NCBI RefSeq assembly: GCF_008017535.1
Contig: NZ_VRUA01000009.1
Location: forward strand, 62,001 to 126,000
DNA from: Ottowia flava
GTDB lineage: Bacteria; Pseudomonadota; Gammaproteobacteria; Burkholderiales; Burkholderiaceae_C
DNA length: 64,000 bases
Direction of reading: 5' to 3'
In this document: piece after piece, positions 17,612 through 27,532 of the stretch
Numbering within the stretch: the first letter of the stretch is position 1
Layout of the letters: each line of letters begins with the position of its first letter
Translations under genes and position numbers: made by a program
Notes under the pieces: model-generated
Seen by the model: only the letters and a program-made list of their open reading frames with translations
Database searches by the model: none
Told to the model about the DNA's origin: nothing

Positions 17612-17648
17612 AAACAACAAAGCCGCCACGCCTTGCAGCGGGCGGCTT
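17612..17648 (-). terminator. Terminator after rplI
   Basis: The minus strand shows stem AAGCCGCC / GGCGGCTT followed by TTGTTGTTTC. It lies 24 bases downstream of the rplI stop and separates the ribosomal genes from dnaB. Confidence 0.65.
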
Positions 17649-17672
17649 GTCAGCGCCAGTGGCGCTTGGGCG

Positions 17673-18125
17673 TCAGGCGGTTTCGCCGTAGACCGCGACG
17701 GTGATCTCGGACTCCACGTCGGTGTGCAGGGCCACCAGGATCGTGCTGTCGCCCACGACCTTGATCGGGCCGTTGGGCAGGCGGATCTGCGACTTGTGCA
17801 CGTCGAAGCCTTGCTTTTTCAGCTCGTCGGCGATGTCGTGGTTGGTGACCGAGCCGAACAGGCGGCCGTCGACGCCGGCTTTCTGCGTCAGCTTGATGGT
17901 CTGGCCGTTAAGCTTCTCGCCCATAGCCTGAGCAGCAGCCAGCTTCTCGGCGGCCTGCTTCTCGAGTTCGGCACGGCGTGCTTCGAACTCGGCTTTGGCG
18001 GCTTCGGTGGCGCGACGGGCGCGGCCCGTGGGGATCAGGAAGTTGCGGGCGTAACCGTCCTTGACCTTGACGACGTCGCCCAGGTTGCCCAGGTTGACGA
18101 GCTTGTCCAGAAGAATGACTTGCAT
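17673..18125 (-). CDS. rplI: 50S ribosomal protein L9
   Basis: A 150-residue ribosomal protein. The N-terminal RNA-binding domain shows [19 protein letters not shown] and the signature [15 protein letters not shown] (residues 22-36). A long connecting helix and the C-terminal domain follow. The length and start match the family. It lies 19 bases after rpsR in the rpsF-priB-rpsR-rplI order shared by many proteobacteria. Confidence 0.98.
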   Translation of the reverse strand: MQVILLDKLVNLGNLGDVVKVKDGYARNFLIPTGRARRATEAAKAEFEARRAELEKQAAEKLAAAQAMGEKLNGQTIKLTQKAGVDGRLFGSVTNHDIADELKKQGFDVHKSQIRLPNGPIKVVGDSTILVALHTDVESEITVAVYGETA

Positions 18126-18144
18126 GGTATTGGCTCCTTCAGAC

Positions 18145-18426
18145 TCAGACGCGGTGCTGGTCGGTATACGGCAGCAGGGCCAGGAAGCGCGCACGCTTGA
18201 TGGCCGTGTTCAGCTGACGCTGGTAGATGGCACGCGTGCCAGTCAGGCGGGCGGGCACGATGCGGCCGTTCTCGCTGATGAAATCGCGCAGCTGGTCGAC
18301 GTCCTTGTAGTCGATTTCTTCGACACCGGCGACCGTGAAACGGCAGAAGCGCTTGCGCTTGAACAGCAGCGATTGCGTGTTGCGCTTGGGACGCTTGTCC
18401 TTGTTGAATTTCTTAAACGTGGCCAT
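18145..18426 (-). CDS. rpsR: 30S ribosomal protein S18
   Basis: A 93-residue ribosomal protein with the S18 core [18 protein letters not shown] and [15 protein letters not shown]. The N-terminus KRFCRFTV holds one of the cysteines that in other bacteria separates zinc-binding from zinc-free S18 types; no full zinc-binding set is visible. Its start overlaps the end of priB by 14 bases, so the two are translationally coupled. Confidence 0.98.
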   Translation of the reverse strand: MATFKKFNKDKRPKRNTQSLLFKRKRFCRFTVAGVEEIDYKDVDQLRDFISENGRIVPARLTGTRAIYQRQLNTAIKRARFLALLPYTDQHRV

Positions 18427-18733
18427 GTGAGGCTCCTTGAATCTGATCTTGCTGAAAATCCTGGATGTGAAGTACCACCGATTTCGCGTTGCGCGGGCTG
18501 GCCAGAAAACCGCTGAACTGCCAGTGACTGCCCATCGACTGCCGGGCAAGCCGCTCTGCGATGGCGCCGATGGCGACCGCCTTGAGCACCAGCTTGACCG
18601 ACCGCATGCTTCCCGCCTCTTCGACCTGTGACTCGTGTTCGAGCCTCAGATCCAGCGCCGGCAAGCCGGCGGGCGTGAAGCGCAGTGCGCTCGATTCGGC
18701 AATGACAGCGGCGAGGCGGGTCAGGTTGGCCAT
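18413..18733 (-). CDS. priB: Primosomal replication protein N
   Basis: A 106-residue single-strand-DNA-binding OB-fold protein that works with PriA to restart stalled forks. The pattern [20 protein letters not shown] at the N-terminus and LEHESQ near residue 32 match PriB of beta- and gammaproteobacteria. The gene sits in its conserved place between rpsF and rpsR and overlaps rpsR by 14 bases. Its C-terminal residues (HGHV) are encoded in that overlap. Confidence 0.93.
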   Translation of the reverse strand: MANLTRLAAVIAESSALRFTPAGLPALDLRLEHESQVEEAGSMRSVKLVLKAVAIGAIAERLARQSMGSHWQFSGFLASPRNAKSVVLHIQDFQQDQIQGASHGHV

Positions 18734-18760
18734 GGCACGGCCCCCACGTCACGCGGAATA

Positions 18761-19129
18761 TCAGTTGCTGGTGGCTTCCGCTTGCTGGGCCTTGCGGGCC
18801 TCTTCGCGCTCGACGGTCTTCATCATCGAGGATGGGCCGGTATCGGCCTTTTTGCGCAGCACAGTCAGGTGGCGCAGTACCGCGTCGTTGAACTTGAAAG
18901 CGTGCTCCAGTTCGCTCATCACGGCCTGGTCGGCTTCGATGTTCAGGCACAGGTAGTGGGCCTTGGCCAACTTGTTGATCTGGTAGGCCAGCTGACGGCG
19001 GCCCCAGTCTTCTTGGCGATGGATCTTGCCGCCACCGGCGGTGATCATGCCCTTGTAGCGCTCCAGCATGGCCGGAACCTGTTCACTCTGATCCGGGTGA
19101 ATCAGCAGAATGATTTCATAGTGACGCAT
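18761..19129 (-). CDS. rpsF: 30S ribosomal protein S6
   Basis: A 122-residue ribosomal protein that pairs with S18 in the 30S platform. It begins [17 protein letters not shown] and has the family pattern [17 protein letters not shown] near residues 43-59. The acidic/Gln-rich C-terminal tail is normal for betaproteobacteria. The ATG at 19129 follows an AGGAGAG site. It is the first gene of its cluster; a perfect TATAAT lies 93 bases upstream. Confidence 0.97.
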   Translation of the reverse strand: MRHYEIILLIHPDQSEQVPAMLERYKGMITAGGGKIHRQEDWGRRQLAYQINKLAKAHYLCLNIEADQAVMSELEHAFKFNDAVLRHLTVLRKKADTGPSSMMKTVEREEARKAQQAEATSN

Positions 19130-19221
19130 TGACTCTCCTTGTGGATGAGCGGCCTGCTGAGCGCAGACCGAGATGAAAGCCGCCCCCGGCGTCATGACGA
19201 GGTGCGGCAAGGGAACCCAAC

Positions 19222-19227
19222 ATTATA
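19222..19227 (-). promoter_or_regulatory. -10 box of the rpsF operon
   Basis: A minus-strand TATAAT just downstream of the hairpin at 19230-19264. No good -35 element is visible at the right distance, partly because the terminator stem occupies that place. Confidence 0.5.
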
Positions 19228-19229
19228 GC

Positions 19230-19264
19230 GAAAATCCCCGATCCTTCGCTGGAAAGATCGGGGA
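19230..19264 (-). terminator. Terminator of the tolB-pal-ybgF genes
   Basis: A perfect 9-bp stem TCCCCGATC / GATCGGGGA with a 12-base loop and a minus-strand TTTT tail. It lies about 90 bases past the ybgF stop and runs directly into the rpsF promoter. Confidence 0.75.
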
Positions 19265-19352
19265 CTTGGCTTGAACGCCAGGACAGGCTGCCGCGCCGTG
19301 AAGCAGATACAGGGGACTCGCGCCGCCCGCAGCGGCGCACGCCCACCCGCCG

Positions 19353-20138
19353 TTATTTCAGGCGCGCGAGGCGTTCCTTGCCCGCCTGTGCCGCCTCAGA
19401 CTGGGGATAGGTCTTGAGCAGCGATTCCAGGGTGGCCCGCGCTGCGCGCGTGTCCTTCAACTCGATCTGGCAATTCGCGATCGACAACATCGCCTCAGGC
19501 GCACGCTGGTGATTGGGCGCGGCCGTCAGCAAGGACCGGAAGTTGGTGATGGCTTCCTTGTAGTTGCGCGTGGCGTACTGCGCATTGCCCAGCCACAACA
19601 GCGCGGAAGGGGCCAATGCGCTGCGCGGATAGCGCTTTATGAAGCTGGCGAATCCCGACTGCGCACCTGTGAAATCACCTGCACGGAACTGGGCCAGCGC
19701 CGCCTCGTAGTCCTGCTTTTCGTTGGCGGAGCCCTCCCCGGGCAGCGGCATGGTGCCGTTGCCGTTACCGGCCTCGGCTCCAATGCCCGGCGCCGTCTCG
19801 ATCTTGCGCACACGCTCGTCCAGCGCGCGCTGGCTCTCCACCTGGGCTTTCTTCAACTCCGAGATGTCGCGCGTGAGCTGTTCTTCCTGGCCACGAGAGC
19901 GGGCCAAGTCACCGCGCAGCGATTCGATCTGCTGCTGCAGATCCAGCATGCTGCGGCGCATCTGCGCGTTTTCCTCAACCAGGCGGTTCTGCGCCGCGAT
20001 GGACTGATCGAAGCGCTGGCGCAGATCCAGAATCGCCTGGCGCGCCTGGTCGTCACCAAACAACTGCGCCTGCGCACCCTGACCAGCCACACAGCACAAG
20101 GCCAGCACGGCCGCGCGAAGGGAGTTCATGCGCATCAT
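19353..20138 (-). CDS. ybgF: Tol-Pal system protein YbgF (CpoB)
   Basis: A 261-residue periplasmic protein that links cell-wall synthesis with outer-membrane constriction. The signal peptide ends after GAQA (about residue 24). A coiled coil follows (about residues 30-105, QQIESLRGDLARSRGQEEQL), then three TPR units (about 140-255, for example DYEAALAQFRAGDFTGAQ). The ATG at 20138 is preferred; a TTG at 20150 that overlaps the pal stop is an alternative. It is the last gene of tolB-pal-ybgF. Confidence 0.92.
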   Translation of the reverse strand: MMRMNSLRAAVLALCCVAGQGAQAQLFGDDQARQAILDLRQRFDQSIAAQNRLVEENAQMRRSMLDLQQQIESLRGDLARSRGQEEQLTRDISELKKAQVESQRALDERVRKIETAPGIGAEAGNGNGTMPLPGEGSANEKQDYEAALAQFRAGDFTGAQSGFASFIKRYPRSALAPSALLWLGNAQYATRNYKEAITNFRSLLTAAPNHQRAPEAMLSIANCQIELKDTRAARATLESLLKTYPQSEAAQAGKERLARLK

Positions 20139-20146
20139 CGGGCTGT

Positions 20147-20680
20147 TCAACGGTAACGAATTTCGACGCGGCGGTTCTTGGCGTAGGCATCTTCAGAACT
20201 GCCCTGAGCCGCCGGCTTTTCCTCGCCGAAACTCACTGCCTCGATCTGTGCGTCGCTCGCGCCCACCAGCGTGAGCGCACGGCGCACCGCTTCGGCACGC
20301 TTCTGGCCAAGCGCGAGGTTGTATTCGCGGCTGCCGCGCTCGTCGGTATTGCCTTCCAGCGATACGCTGCGGCCCTTGTTGGCCTGCAGGAAACGCGCAT
20401 GCTGGTCCACGACGCCCTGGTACTCCGGCTTGACCGTAAAGCTGTCGTAGTCGAAATAGATCGTGCGATCCACGCCAGCCGGGCCTGCTGCATCGGCACC
20501 CGATTGGCCAGCCTGAACCTGCGTGACGGTGCTCTGACCAGCCCCTTGGCTGTCCGCACCGCCAGTGCCGGTCGTGGCCGAAGTGTCCGAACCCTGGATA
20601 GGTGGATCCAGCTTGACGTTCGAACCGCAACCCGCAAGAACCATGGCCAAGGCGGCCACCATCAAATAACGCTTCATCAT
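20147..20680 (-). CDS. pal: Peptidoglycan-associated lipoprotein Pal
   Basis: A 177-residue outer-membrane lipoprotein that binds peptidoglycan and TolB. The lipobox LAGC places the lipid on Cys18. A low-complexity Gly/Ser/Thr linker follows to about residue 70, and the OmpA-like domain fills the rest, with the signature LEGNTDERGSREYNLALGQ around residues 115-133 and a C-terminal NRRVEIRYR. The start ATGATG at 20680 begins a standard signal peptide; further upstream codons are not supported. Confidence 0.97.
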   Translation of the reverse strand: MMKRYLMVAALAMVLAGCGSNVKLDPPIQGSDTSATTGTGGADSQGAGQSTVTQVQAGQSGADAAGPAGVDRTIYFDYDSFTVKPEYQGVVDQHARFLQANKGRSVSLEGNTDERGSREYNLALGQKRAEAVRRALTLVGASDAQIEAVSFGEEKPAAQGSSEDAYAKNRRVEIRYR

Positions 20681-20738
20681 GTCGAATACTCCTGATTCAA
20701 AAAAACGAGAGGGGAAAATGCGGATGCCCGGCTCCGGG

Positions 20739-22040
20739 TCAGCGCTGGAAGGGGCCCCAGGACGGCTCGCGGATGTCACCGCCCTTGCCTGCCAGGCGCG
20801 CCTTGATCTTGCCGTCCACGGTGGTGGTCATCAGCGCCTCGCGACCGCCCTGGCGGGTGGCATAGACGATCAGTCGGCTGTTGGGGGCGAAGCTGGGGTT
20901 TTCGTCGTCGGAAGTATCGGTCACCGACGTCACATTGCCCGAAGCCAGTTCCATGACCTGTAGCTTGAAGCCGCCCGTGCGGCTGACATAAGCCAGCCAA
21001 CGGCCGTCCGGGCTGATCGAGGGCGACACGTTGTAGCTGCCGCTGAAGGTCACGCGCTGCGCTGCGCCGCCGCCGGCCGACATGCGGTAGATCTGTGGCG
21101 CGCCGCCGCGGTCGCTCACGAAGTAGATCGAGCTGCCATCGGGTGAGAAAGTCGGCTCGGTATCGATGCTTTGCGATTGCGTCAGACGGCGCGGCTCGCC
21201 CCCACTCGCGCTGATGATGTACAACTGCGAGCCGCCATCGCGCGACAGCGTCACAGCCAGACTGCGGCCATCGGGCGACCAGGCGGGGGCCGAGTTGGAG
21301 CCGCGGAAGTTCGCCAGCAAACGGCGGCGCCCGGTGGACACATCGTGCACGTAGATGACGGGCTTGCGCGACTCGAACGACACATACGCCAGTTGCGAGC
21401 CGTTGGGTGACCAGGTCGGGGAAATGATCGGCTCTGGGCTGCCCAAGGCAGCCTGCGCGTTTTCACCGTCCGAATCGGCCACCCACAGCGTGTAGCGGCT
21501 ACCGGCCTTGGTGACGTAGGCCAGCCGCGTGGAAAACACGCCTTTTTCGCCCGTCAGCTTTTCGTAGATGTAGTCGGCAATCTTGTGCGCAGCCAGGCGC
21601 AGGTCGGCCTGCGGCACGACGTAGCCCTGCCCGCCCAGGTCCTGGCCCTTGACCACGTCCCACAGGCGAAAGCGCACGTCCCAGCGCCCGTCCGGCAGGC
21701 GCGTGACGCTGCCGCCGGCCAACGCGTCGGCGGTGCGCTGACGCCAAACCGACATATCCGGCCGCATGGTTTCATCCATCGACTGGCCCGAGGTGTCTAC
21801 CGAGCGGAACTGACCTGAACGCTCCAGATCCGCGCGAATAATGGCGCTGATCTTCTGCGGCGAGGCTTCTTCGCCCCGGAACGGCACCAGCGCGATCGGC
21901 AATTGGGTCAGGCCGACGCCCGAAACTTCGACGCGAAACTGCGCCAATGCAGGGGTGAAAGGGGCAGCGGCGATGGCGGTCACCAGACCGCGGCGTTGCC
22001 AGTTGGGGGAAAGCGGGGAGTCTGAGCGAGAAGATGTCAT
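20739..22040 (-). CDS. tolB: Tol-Pal system beta-propeller protein TolB
   Basis: A 433-residue periplasmic protein that binds Pal and TolA in the Tol-Pal envelope system. After the leader an N-terminal domain is followed by six propeller blades with repeated SPDG(R/S)S motifs (for example APAWSPDGRSLAVTLSRDGG). The leader NWQRRGLVTAIAAA contains a twin arginine before a short hydrophobic stretch, so Tat export is possible. The ATG at 22040 is the likely start; the open frame beyond it is a shadow of msbA. tolQ, tolR and tolA are not next to it: msbA diverges 192 bases away. Confidence 0.96.
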   Translation of the reverse strand: MTSSRSDSPLSPNWQRRGLVTAIAAAPFTPALAQFRVEVSGVGLTQLPIALVPFRGEEASPQKISAIIRADLERSGQFRSVDTSGQSMDETMRPDMSVWRQRTADALAGGSVTRLPDGRWDVRFRLWDVVKGQDLGGQGYVVPQADLRLAAHKIADYIYEKLTGEKGVFSTRLAYVTKAGSRYTLWVADSDGENAQAALGSPEPIISPTWSPNGSQLAYVSFESRKPVIYVHDVSTGRRRLLANFRGSNSAPAWSPDGRSLAVTLSRDGGSQLYIISASGGEPRRLTQSQSIDTEPTFSPDGSSIYFVSDRGGAPQIYRMSAGGGAAQRVTFSGSYNVSPSISPDGRWLAYVSRTGGFKLQVMELASGNVTSVTDTSDDENPSFAPNSRLIVYATRQGGREALMTTTVDGKIKARLAGKGGDIREPSWGPFQR

Positions 22041-22232
22041 AACAAAGGCGGCAGCGATTGGCACCCGTAGGCGGCGAGTCGTGGCACGGCGGCAATGGTA
22101 ACAAGCCTGCGTGAATGCACGTTTCAAACTGTGAATTTGTCCAGACTCGGGTGATGGAGTTCCCGCTTGCCGCGAAATTTCTGCAAGGCCGCAGGCCTTC
22201 GTAGAATGCCCGCTTCCGCCTTTTGCCGCCCT

Positions 22233-24083
22233 ATGAGTTCCCGCCTGCCCCAGTCTCCTGCCGCATCGGCTGCCGCGCAGCGCCCGCTCGCCGCACGGCT
22301 GGCCAGGCTGTGGACGTATTTCAGCGAATACCGCCTGGGCTGGTTGATCGCTGGGCTGGGCACGCTGATCAGCGCGTTGACCGAGGCGTCCGTCCCCGCC
22401 CTGCTCAAGCCCCTGCTGGACGAGGGCTTCACCCAGGGCAGCCTGCCGATCTGGATCGTTCCGCTGGCCATCGTCGGCCTGTTCGCCCTGCGCGGCTTTG
22501 CCCACTTTGCCAGTCAGTATGCGCTGGCACGCATCGCCAACGATGGCATGGTCAAGCTGCGCGCCCAGTTGTTCGACCGCCAGCTGAACGCCGACCTCAC
22601 GCTGTTCGCCCGCCAGAGCGCCAGCCAGCTGGCCAACACCATCGTCTACGAAGTGCAGACCGGCACCACGCTGCTGGTGCAGGCGGTGCTGAACCTGGCG
22701 CGCGACAGCTTCTCGGTCGTCGCGCTGATGGCCTACCTGTTGTATCTCAATTGGTCGCTCACGCTGATCGTGCTGGTGCTGGTGCCCATCGTCGGTGTGA
22801 TCATGAAGGTCATGTCGCGGCGCCTGTACCGCTACACGCGGCTGGCGCAGGCCACCACGGACGAATTGGCCTACGTGGTCGAAGAAAACGTGCTGGCCCA
22901 CCGCATGGTGCGTCTGCACGGCGCGCAGGCGCAGCAGGCCACGCGCTTTGACGGGCTGAGCCGCCACCTGCGCAACCTGTCAATCAAGGCCACCAGCGCC
23001 TCGGCCGGCGCCATGCCGCTGGCGCAGATGGCCGCGGCGGTGGCGCTGTCGGTGGTGATCGGCATCGCGCTGTACCAGGGCCAGAGCAGCGAAGGCCGCA
23101 GCATCACGGTGGGCGGCTTTGTGTCCTTCATCGGCGCCATGCTGATGCTGATCCAGCCGCTGCGCCGCCTGACCGACGTGGTCGGCCCGATCACGCGCGG
23201 GCTGGCGGCGCTGGAGCGCGGCCTGGACATGATGGCCGAGATCCAGCCCGAGCCCGGCTCCTCCGCGCCTTCCCCCGACGCGCCCGTGCCCCGCGCGCGC
23301 GGCGAGATCGCGCTCGAAAACGTCAGCGTGCGCTATGCCGACGATGCCGATCCGGCGCTTCAGCACCTCAGCCTGCACGTGCGCGCCGGCGAAACGGTCG
23401 CGCTGGTCGGGCCATCGGGTTCGGGCAAGACGACGCTGGTCAACCTGCTGCCGCGCTTTGTCTTGCCCACCAGCGGCCAGGTGCTGCTGGACGGCACCGA
23501 CATCCGCGACTGGCCGCTGCATGCGCTGCGCGCGCAGTTCGCCCTGGTCAGCCAGGACGTGACGATGTTGAACGACAGCGTGGCCGCCAACGTGGCGCTG
23601 GGCGCGGCGCAGATCGACCGCGAACTTGTGCAGCGCTGCCTGGACGACGCCAACCTGTGGGGCCACGTGTCGGCCTTGCCGCAGGGCATCGACACCGTGC
23701 TGGGCCACAACGCCACGCAGCTGTCGGGCGGTCAGCGCCAGCGCCTGGCGATCGCCCGTGCGCTCTACAAGGACGCGCCGGTGCTGCTGCTGGATGAAGC
23801 GACCTCGGCGCTCGACACCGAAAGCGAACGCCTGGTGCAACAGGCCATCGCCCGCGCCATGACCGGGCGCACCACGCTGGTCATCGCCCACCGCCTGTCG
23901 ACCATCGAACACGCCGACCGCATCGTGGTGATGGAGCGCGGGCGCATCGTCGAATCGGGCACGCACGCGGCGCTGATCCGCGCCGGCGGTCTGTACGCGC
24001 GGCTGAACCATTTCCCCGGTGTCGCCATCGGCCCCGCCGCGGACAACGCCACCGCAGACGATTCGCCCAGAACTATCTTTTAA
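22233..24083 (+). CDS. msbA: Lipid A / lipid export ABC transporter MsbA
   Basis: A 616-residue half-transporter with an N-terminal six-helix membrane domain (to about residue 330) and a C-terminal ATPase. Walker A is GPSGSGKTTL (about residue 393), the signature LSGGQRQRLAIARAL (about 495) and Walker B VLLLDEATSALD (about 517), with the switch His in IAHRLST. MsbA flips lipid A-core across the inner membrane. The ATG at 22233 gives the best start; one at 22206 is possible. The final codons Thr-Ile-Phe-stop are part of a TAGCTG repeat. It diverges from tolB. Confidence 0.93.
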   Translation: MSSRLPQSPAASAAAQRPLAARLARLWTYFSEYRLGWLIAGLGTLISALTEASVPALLKPLLDEGFTQGSLPIWIVPLAIVGLFALRGFAHFASQYALARIANDGMVKLRAQLFDRQLNADLTLFARQSASQLANTIVYEVQTGTTLLVQAVLNLARDSFSVVALMAYLLYLNWSLTLIVLVLVPIVGVIMKVMSRRLYRYTRLAQATTDELAYVVEENVLAHRMVRLHGAQAQQATRFDGLSRHLRNLSIKATSASAGAMPLAQMAAAVALSVVIGIALYQGQSSEGRSITVGGFVSFIGAMLMLIQPLRRLTDVVGPITRGLAALERGLDMMAEIQPEPGSSAPSPDAPVPRARGEIALENVSVRYADDADPALQHLSLHVRAGETVALVGPSGSGKTTLVNLLPRFVLPTSGQVLLDGTDIRDWPLHALRAQFALVSQDVTMLNDSVAANVALGAAQIDRELVQRCLDDANLWGHVSALPQGIDTVLGHNATQLSGGQRQRLAIARALYKDAPVLLLDEATSALDTESERLVQQAIARAMTGRTTLVIAHRLSTIEHADRIVVMERGRIVESGTHAALIRAGGLYARLNHFPGVAIGPAADNATADDSPRTIF

Positions 24084-24136
24084 GTAGCTGCCCGCGCAGG
24101 TGGTTGTAGGGCTGCCGCCCTAAAACGCTTGAAAAT
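24072..24136 (+). repeat. TAGCTG repeat between msbA and rng
   Basis: Contains AACTATCTTTTAAG, TAGCTGCCCGCGCAGG, GGTTGTAGGGCTG and the tail CTTGAAAATC. It covers the msbA stop codon at one end and reaches the rng stop codon at the other, filling the whole gap. Confidence 0.85.
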
Positions 24137-24138
24137 CG

Positions 24139-25629
<1,491 letters not shown>

Positions 25630-25686
25630 GTTTGGTAGCTGCCTGCGCAAGCCCCACTAGGGCTGGCGGCCGATTTCTTTCAAAAG
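25630..25686 (+). repeat. TAGCTG repeat between maf and rng
   Basis: Contains TTGGTAGCTGCCTGCGCA, CTAGGGCTGGCGGCC and GATTTCTTTCAAAA. It forms the whole 27-base gap, the 5' leader of rng, and the last ten codons of maf including the TAG stop. Confidence 0.85.
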
Positions 25687-26259
25687 CGTGGCGGTTTCAA
25701 ACAGCGGCAAGCCCATGATGCCGCTGTAGCTGCCGCTGATGTGTTCGATGAACGCCGCCGCCCTGCCCTGGATGGCGTAGGCGCCGGCCTTGCCCTGCCA
25801 TTCGCCGCTGTCGACGTAGGCGGCGATGGTGGCCGCGTCCAGCGCGGCAAAGCGCACGCGCGATTCGCTGAGCGCTTCCACACGCTGCTCGCCCAATTGC
25901 ACCGCCACCGCGGTCAGCACGCGGTGCGTGTGGCCCGACAACGCGCCCAGCATCTCGGCCGCGTCCTGCGCGTCGGCCGGCTTGCCCAGAATGCGCCGGC
26001 CCAGCGCCACCGTGGTGTCGGAACACAGCACCGGCGCAGGCGGCAGATGGCGCTCGCGCATCCGGCGCAACGCGTCCTGCAGCTTCAACTCCGTCACGCG
26101 GCGCACATAGGTGGCGGGCGCCTCAGCGGGTCGCACGGCTTCCAGCGCCTCGGCCGCGTCCGCATCGTCGGGCAACAGCAGACTGAGGCGAACCCCCAAC
26201 TGCTCCAGCAACTGGCGCCGACGCGGGCTTTGGGAGGCGAGGTAGATGAATTCGGCCAT
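25657..26259 (-). CDS. maf: Maf family nucleotide pyrophosphatase
   Basis: A 200-residue house-cleaning nucleotide pyrophosphatase. The start motif LASQSPRRRQLLEQLG (residues 7-22), the catalytic SDTTVALG (about 84-91) and the GKAGAYAIQG and GSYSGIMGLPL segments (about 155-188) are those of the Maf family. These enzymes hydrolyse modified or non-canonical nucleoside triphosphates such as dTTP/UTP or m7GTP. Sequence alone does not decide the subtype. The C-terminal residues KEIGRQP lie in a TAGCTG repeat. It follows rlmH by 40 bases in the yebC-rng gene run. Confidence 0.93.
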   Translation of the reverse strand: MAEFIYLASQSPRRRQLLEQLGVRLSLLLPDDADAAEALEAVRPAEAPATYVRRVTELKLQDALRRMRERHLPPAPVLCSDTTVALGRRILGKPADAQDAAEMLGALSGHTHRVLTAVAVQLGEQRVEALSESRVRFAALDAATIAAYVDSGEWQGKAGAYAIQGRAAAFIEHISGSYSGIMGLPLFETATLLKEIGRQP

Positions 26260-26299
26260 CGGTACATCTTAGAGGGCCGTTTTCAACGCGCCCTCGCAC

Positions 26300-26770
26300 T
26301 CATTCACGGTGGTACGGGTGACCGGCGTTGACCGACCAGGCGCGGTACAGCTGTTCGACCAGCAGCACGCGCACCATGGCGTGGGGCAAGGTCAGGTCGG
26401 ACAGGCGGATGCGCTCGTGCGCGGCGCGGCGCAGTTCGGGGTCGAGGCCGTCGGGGCCGCCGATCAGCAGCGCGACGTCGCCGCCCAGGCCTTGCCAGTC
26501 GGTCAGGCGCATGGCCAGCGCCTGCGTGGTGAGCGGCGTGCCGCGTTCGTCCAGCACGACGGTGTGCGTGCCTTTGGGGATGGCCGCTTCGATACGCTGG
26601 CGCTCGGCCGCCATCAGCTGCGCGGCGGTCTTGCCGCCGGCGCGCGGCTCGGTCTTGATGGCTTTGAGCTCCAGCTTGAGCTCAGGCGGAAAGCGCTTGG
26701 CGTAGTCGTCCCAGGCGGTTTGCGCCCACGCCGGAACGCGCTGCCCGACGGCGACGACCAGCAGCCTCAT
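26300..26770 (-). CDS. rlmH: 23S rRNA (pseudouridine-1915-N3)-methyltransferase RlmH
   Basis: A 156-residue SPOUT methyltransferase that methylates pseudouridine 1915 in helix 69 of 23S rRNA, acting on complete 70S ribosomes. The knot motifs [10 protein letters not shown] (about residue 100) and the C-terminal [13 protein letters not shown] are diagnostic. It follows rsfS by 9 bases, the usual neighbour order nadD-rsfS-rlmH. Confidence 0.97.
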   Translation of the reverse strand: MRLLVVAVGQRVPAWAQTAWDDYAKRFPPELKLELKAIKTEPRAGGKTAAQLMAAERQRIEAAIPKGTHTVVLDERGTPLTTQALAMRLTDWQGLGGDVALLIGGPDGLDPELRRAAHERIRLSDLTLPHAMVRVLLVEQLYRAWSVNAGHPYHRE

Positions 26771-26779
26771 GCGCGCCGA

Positions 26780-27532
26780 TCAGCGGCTGGCGCGCGGGAT
26801 GGCGGCCTTCTTGGCGGGCGCTTTCTTGGCCACGGCCTTCTTGGCCGGGGCGGGCTTGCCTGCAGACTTCGCTGCCGGACGCGCAGACGACTTGGCCGCG
26901 GTCTTGGCCGGCGCCTTGGGCTTGTTGACCACCTGCACAGGTAAAGCCGCGGCGGTTTTGCGCGACGCAGTCTTGGCGGCAGGTTTCTTGACCGGCGCCT
27001 TCTTGGCCACGGCCTTCTTGGCGGCGGCGGCCTTCACGGGCGCTTTGGCGGGTGCTTTCTTGGCCGGTGCGGCTTTGGCGCTGGCCTTCTTGGCGGCCGG
27101 CTTCTTGGCCGGCGCTTCGGGCTCACCCATGGCGGCGGACTTGCGCTGGGCGCCGGCGGCGCGCGCGTCCGGGCCCTTCAGGCGCACCGGCTTGTCGCCC
27201 CAGATTTCTTCCAGGTTGTAGTACTGGCGGATGGCCGGCTGCATGACGTGGACCACGGCGGGGCCGCAGTCGACGATGATCCATTCGCCGTTCTCTTCGC
27301 CTTCGATCCGGGGTTTGCCGAAACCGGCGTCGCGAAGCTTGTCGCGCACGCTGGCGGCCAGCGCCTTGGTCTGGCGGTTGGACGTGCCGCTGGCGACGAC
27401 AACGCGTTCAAACAGCGGCGACAGGTGTTCGGTGTTGAACACCCGAATGTCCTGGGCCTTGATGTCTTCCAGGGCATCGACGATGGTGCGCTGGAGTTTC
27501 TGGACGTCTTTTTTGGCGGCGGTTTCGCTCAT
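26780..27532 (-). CDS. rsfS: Ribosome silencing factor RsfS with long basic tail
   Basis: A 250-residue protein. Residues 1-118 are a complete RsfS (DUF143) domain, which binds L14 and blocks subunit joining during starvation; VVVASGTSNRQTKALAASV and IVDCGPAVVHVMQP are its marks. Residues 119-250 are an extra tail made almost only of Lys, Ala and Pro, with repeats like PAKKA and AVAKKAP, as in histone H1-like proteins. Most RsfS proteins end near residue 105-130. The tail is in frame without interruption. Its start overlaps the nadD stop (ATGA), so the two are translationally coupled. Confidence 0.94.
   Translation of the reverse strand: MSETAAKKDVQKLQRTIVDALEDIKAQDIRVFNTEHLSPLFERVVVASGTSNRQTKALAASVRDKLRDAGFGKPRIEGEENGEWIIVDCGPAVVHVMQPAIRQYYNLEEIWGDKPVRLKGPDARAAGAQRKSAAMGEPEAPAKKPAAKKASAKAAPAKKAPAKAPVKAAAAKKAVAKKAPVKKPAAKTASRKTAAALPVQVVNKPKAPAKTAAKSSARPAAKSAGKPAPAKKAVAKKAPAKKAAIPRASR

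Noticed and set aside
22041-22967. Extension of the tolB frame far upstream of its start.
   Set aside because: The extension lies antisense to msbA and has no similarity to TolB; a signal-like leader begins at 22040.
26780-27180. The Lys/Ala/Pro tail of RsfS as a frameshift artefact or separate gene.
   Set aside because: The frame continues without a break, codon use is normal and no start with ribosome site begins the tail.
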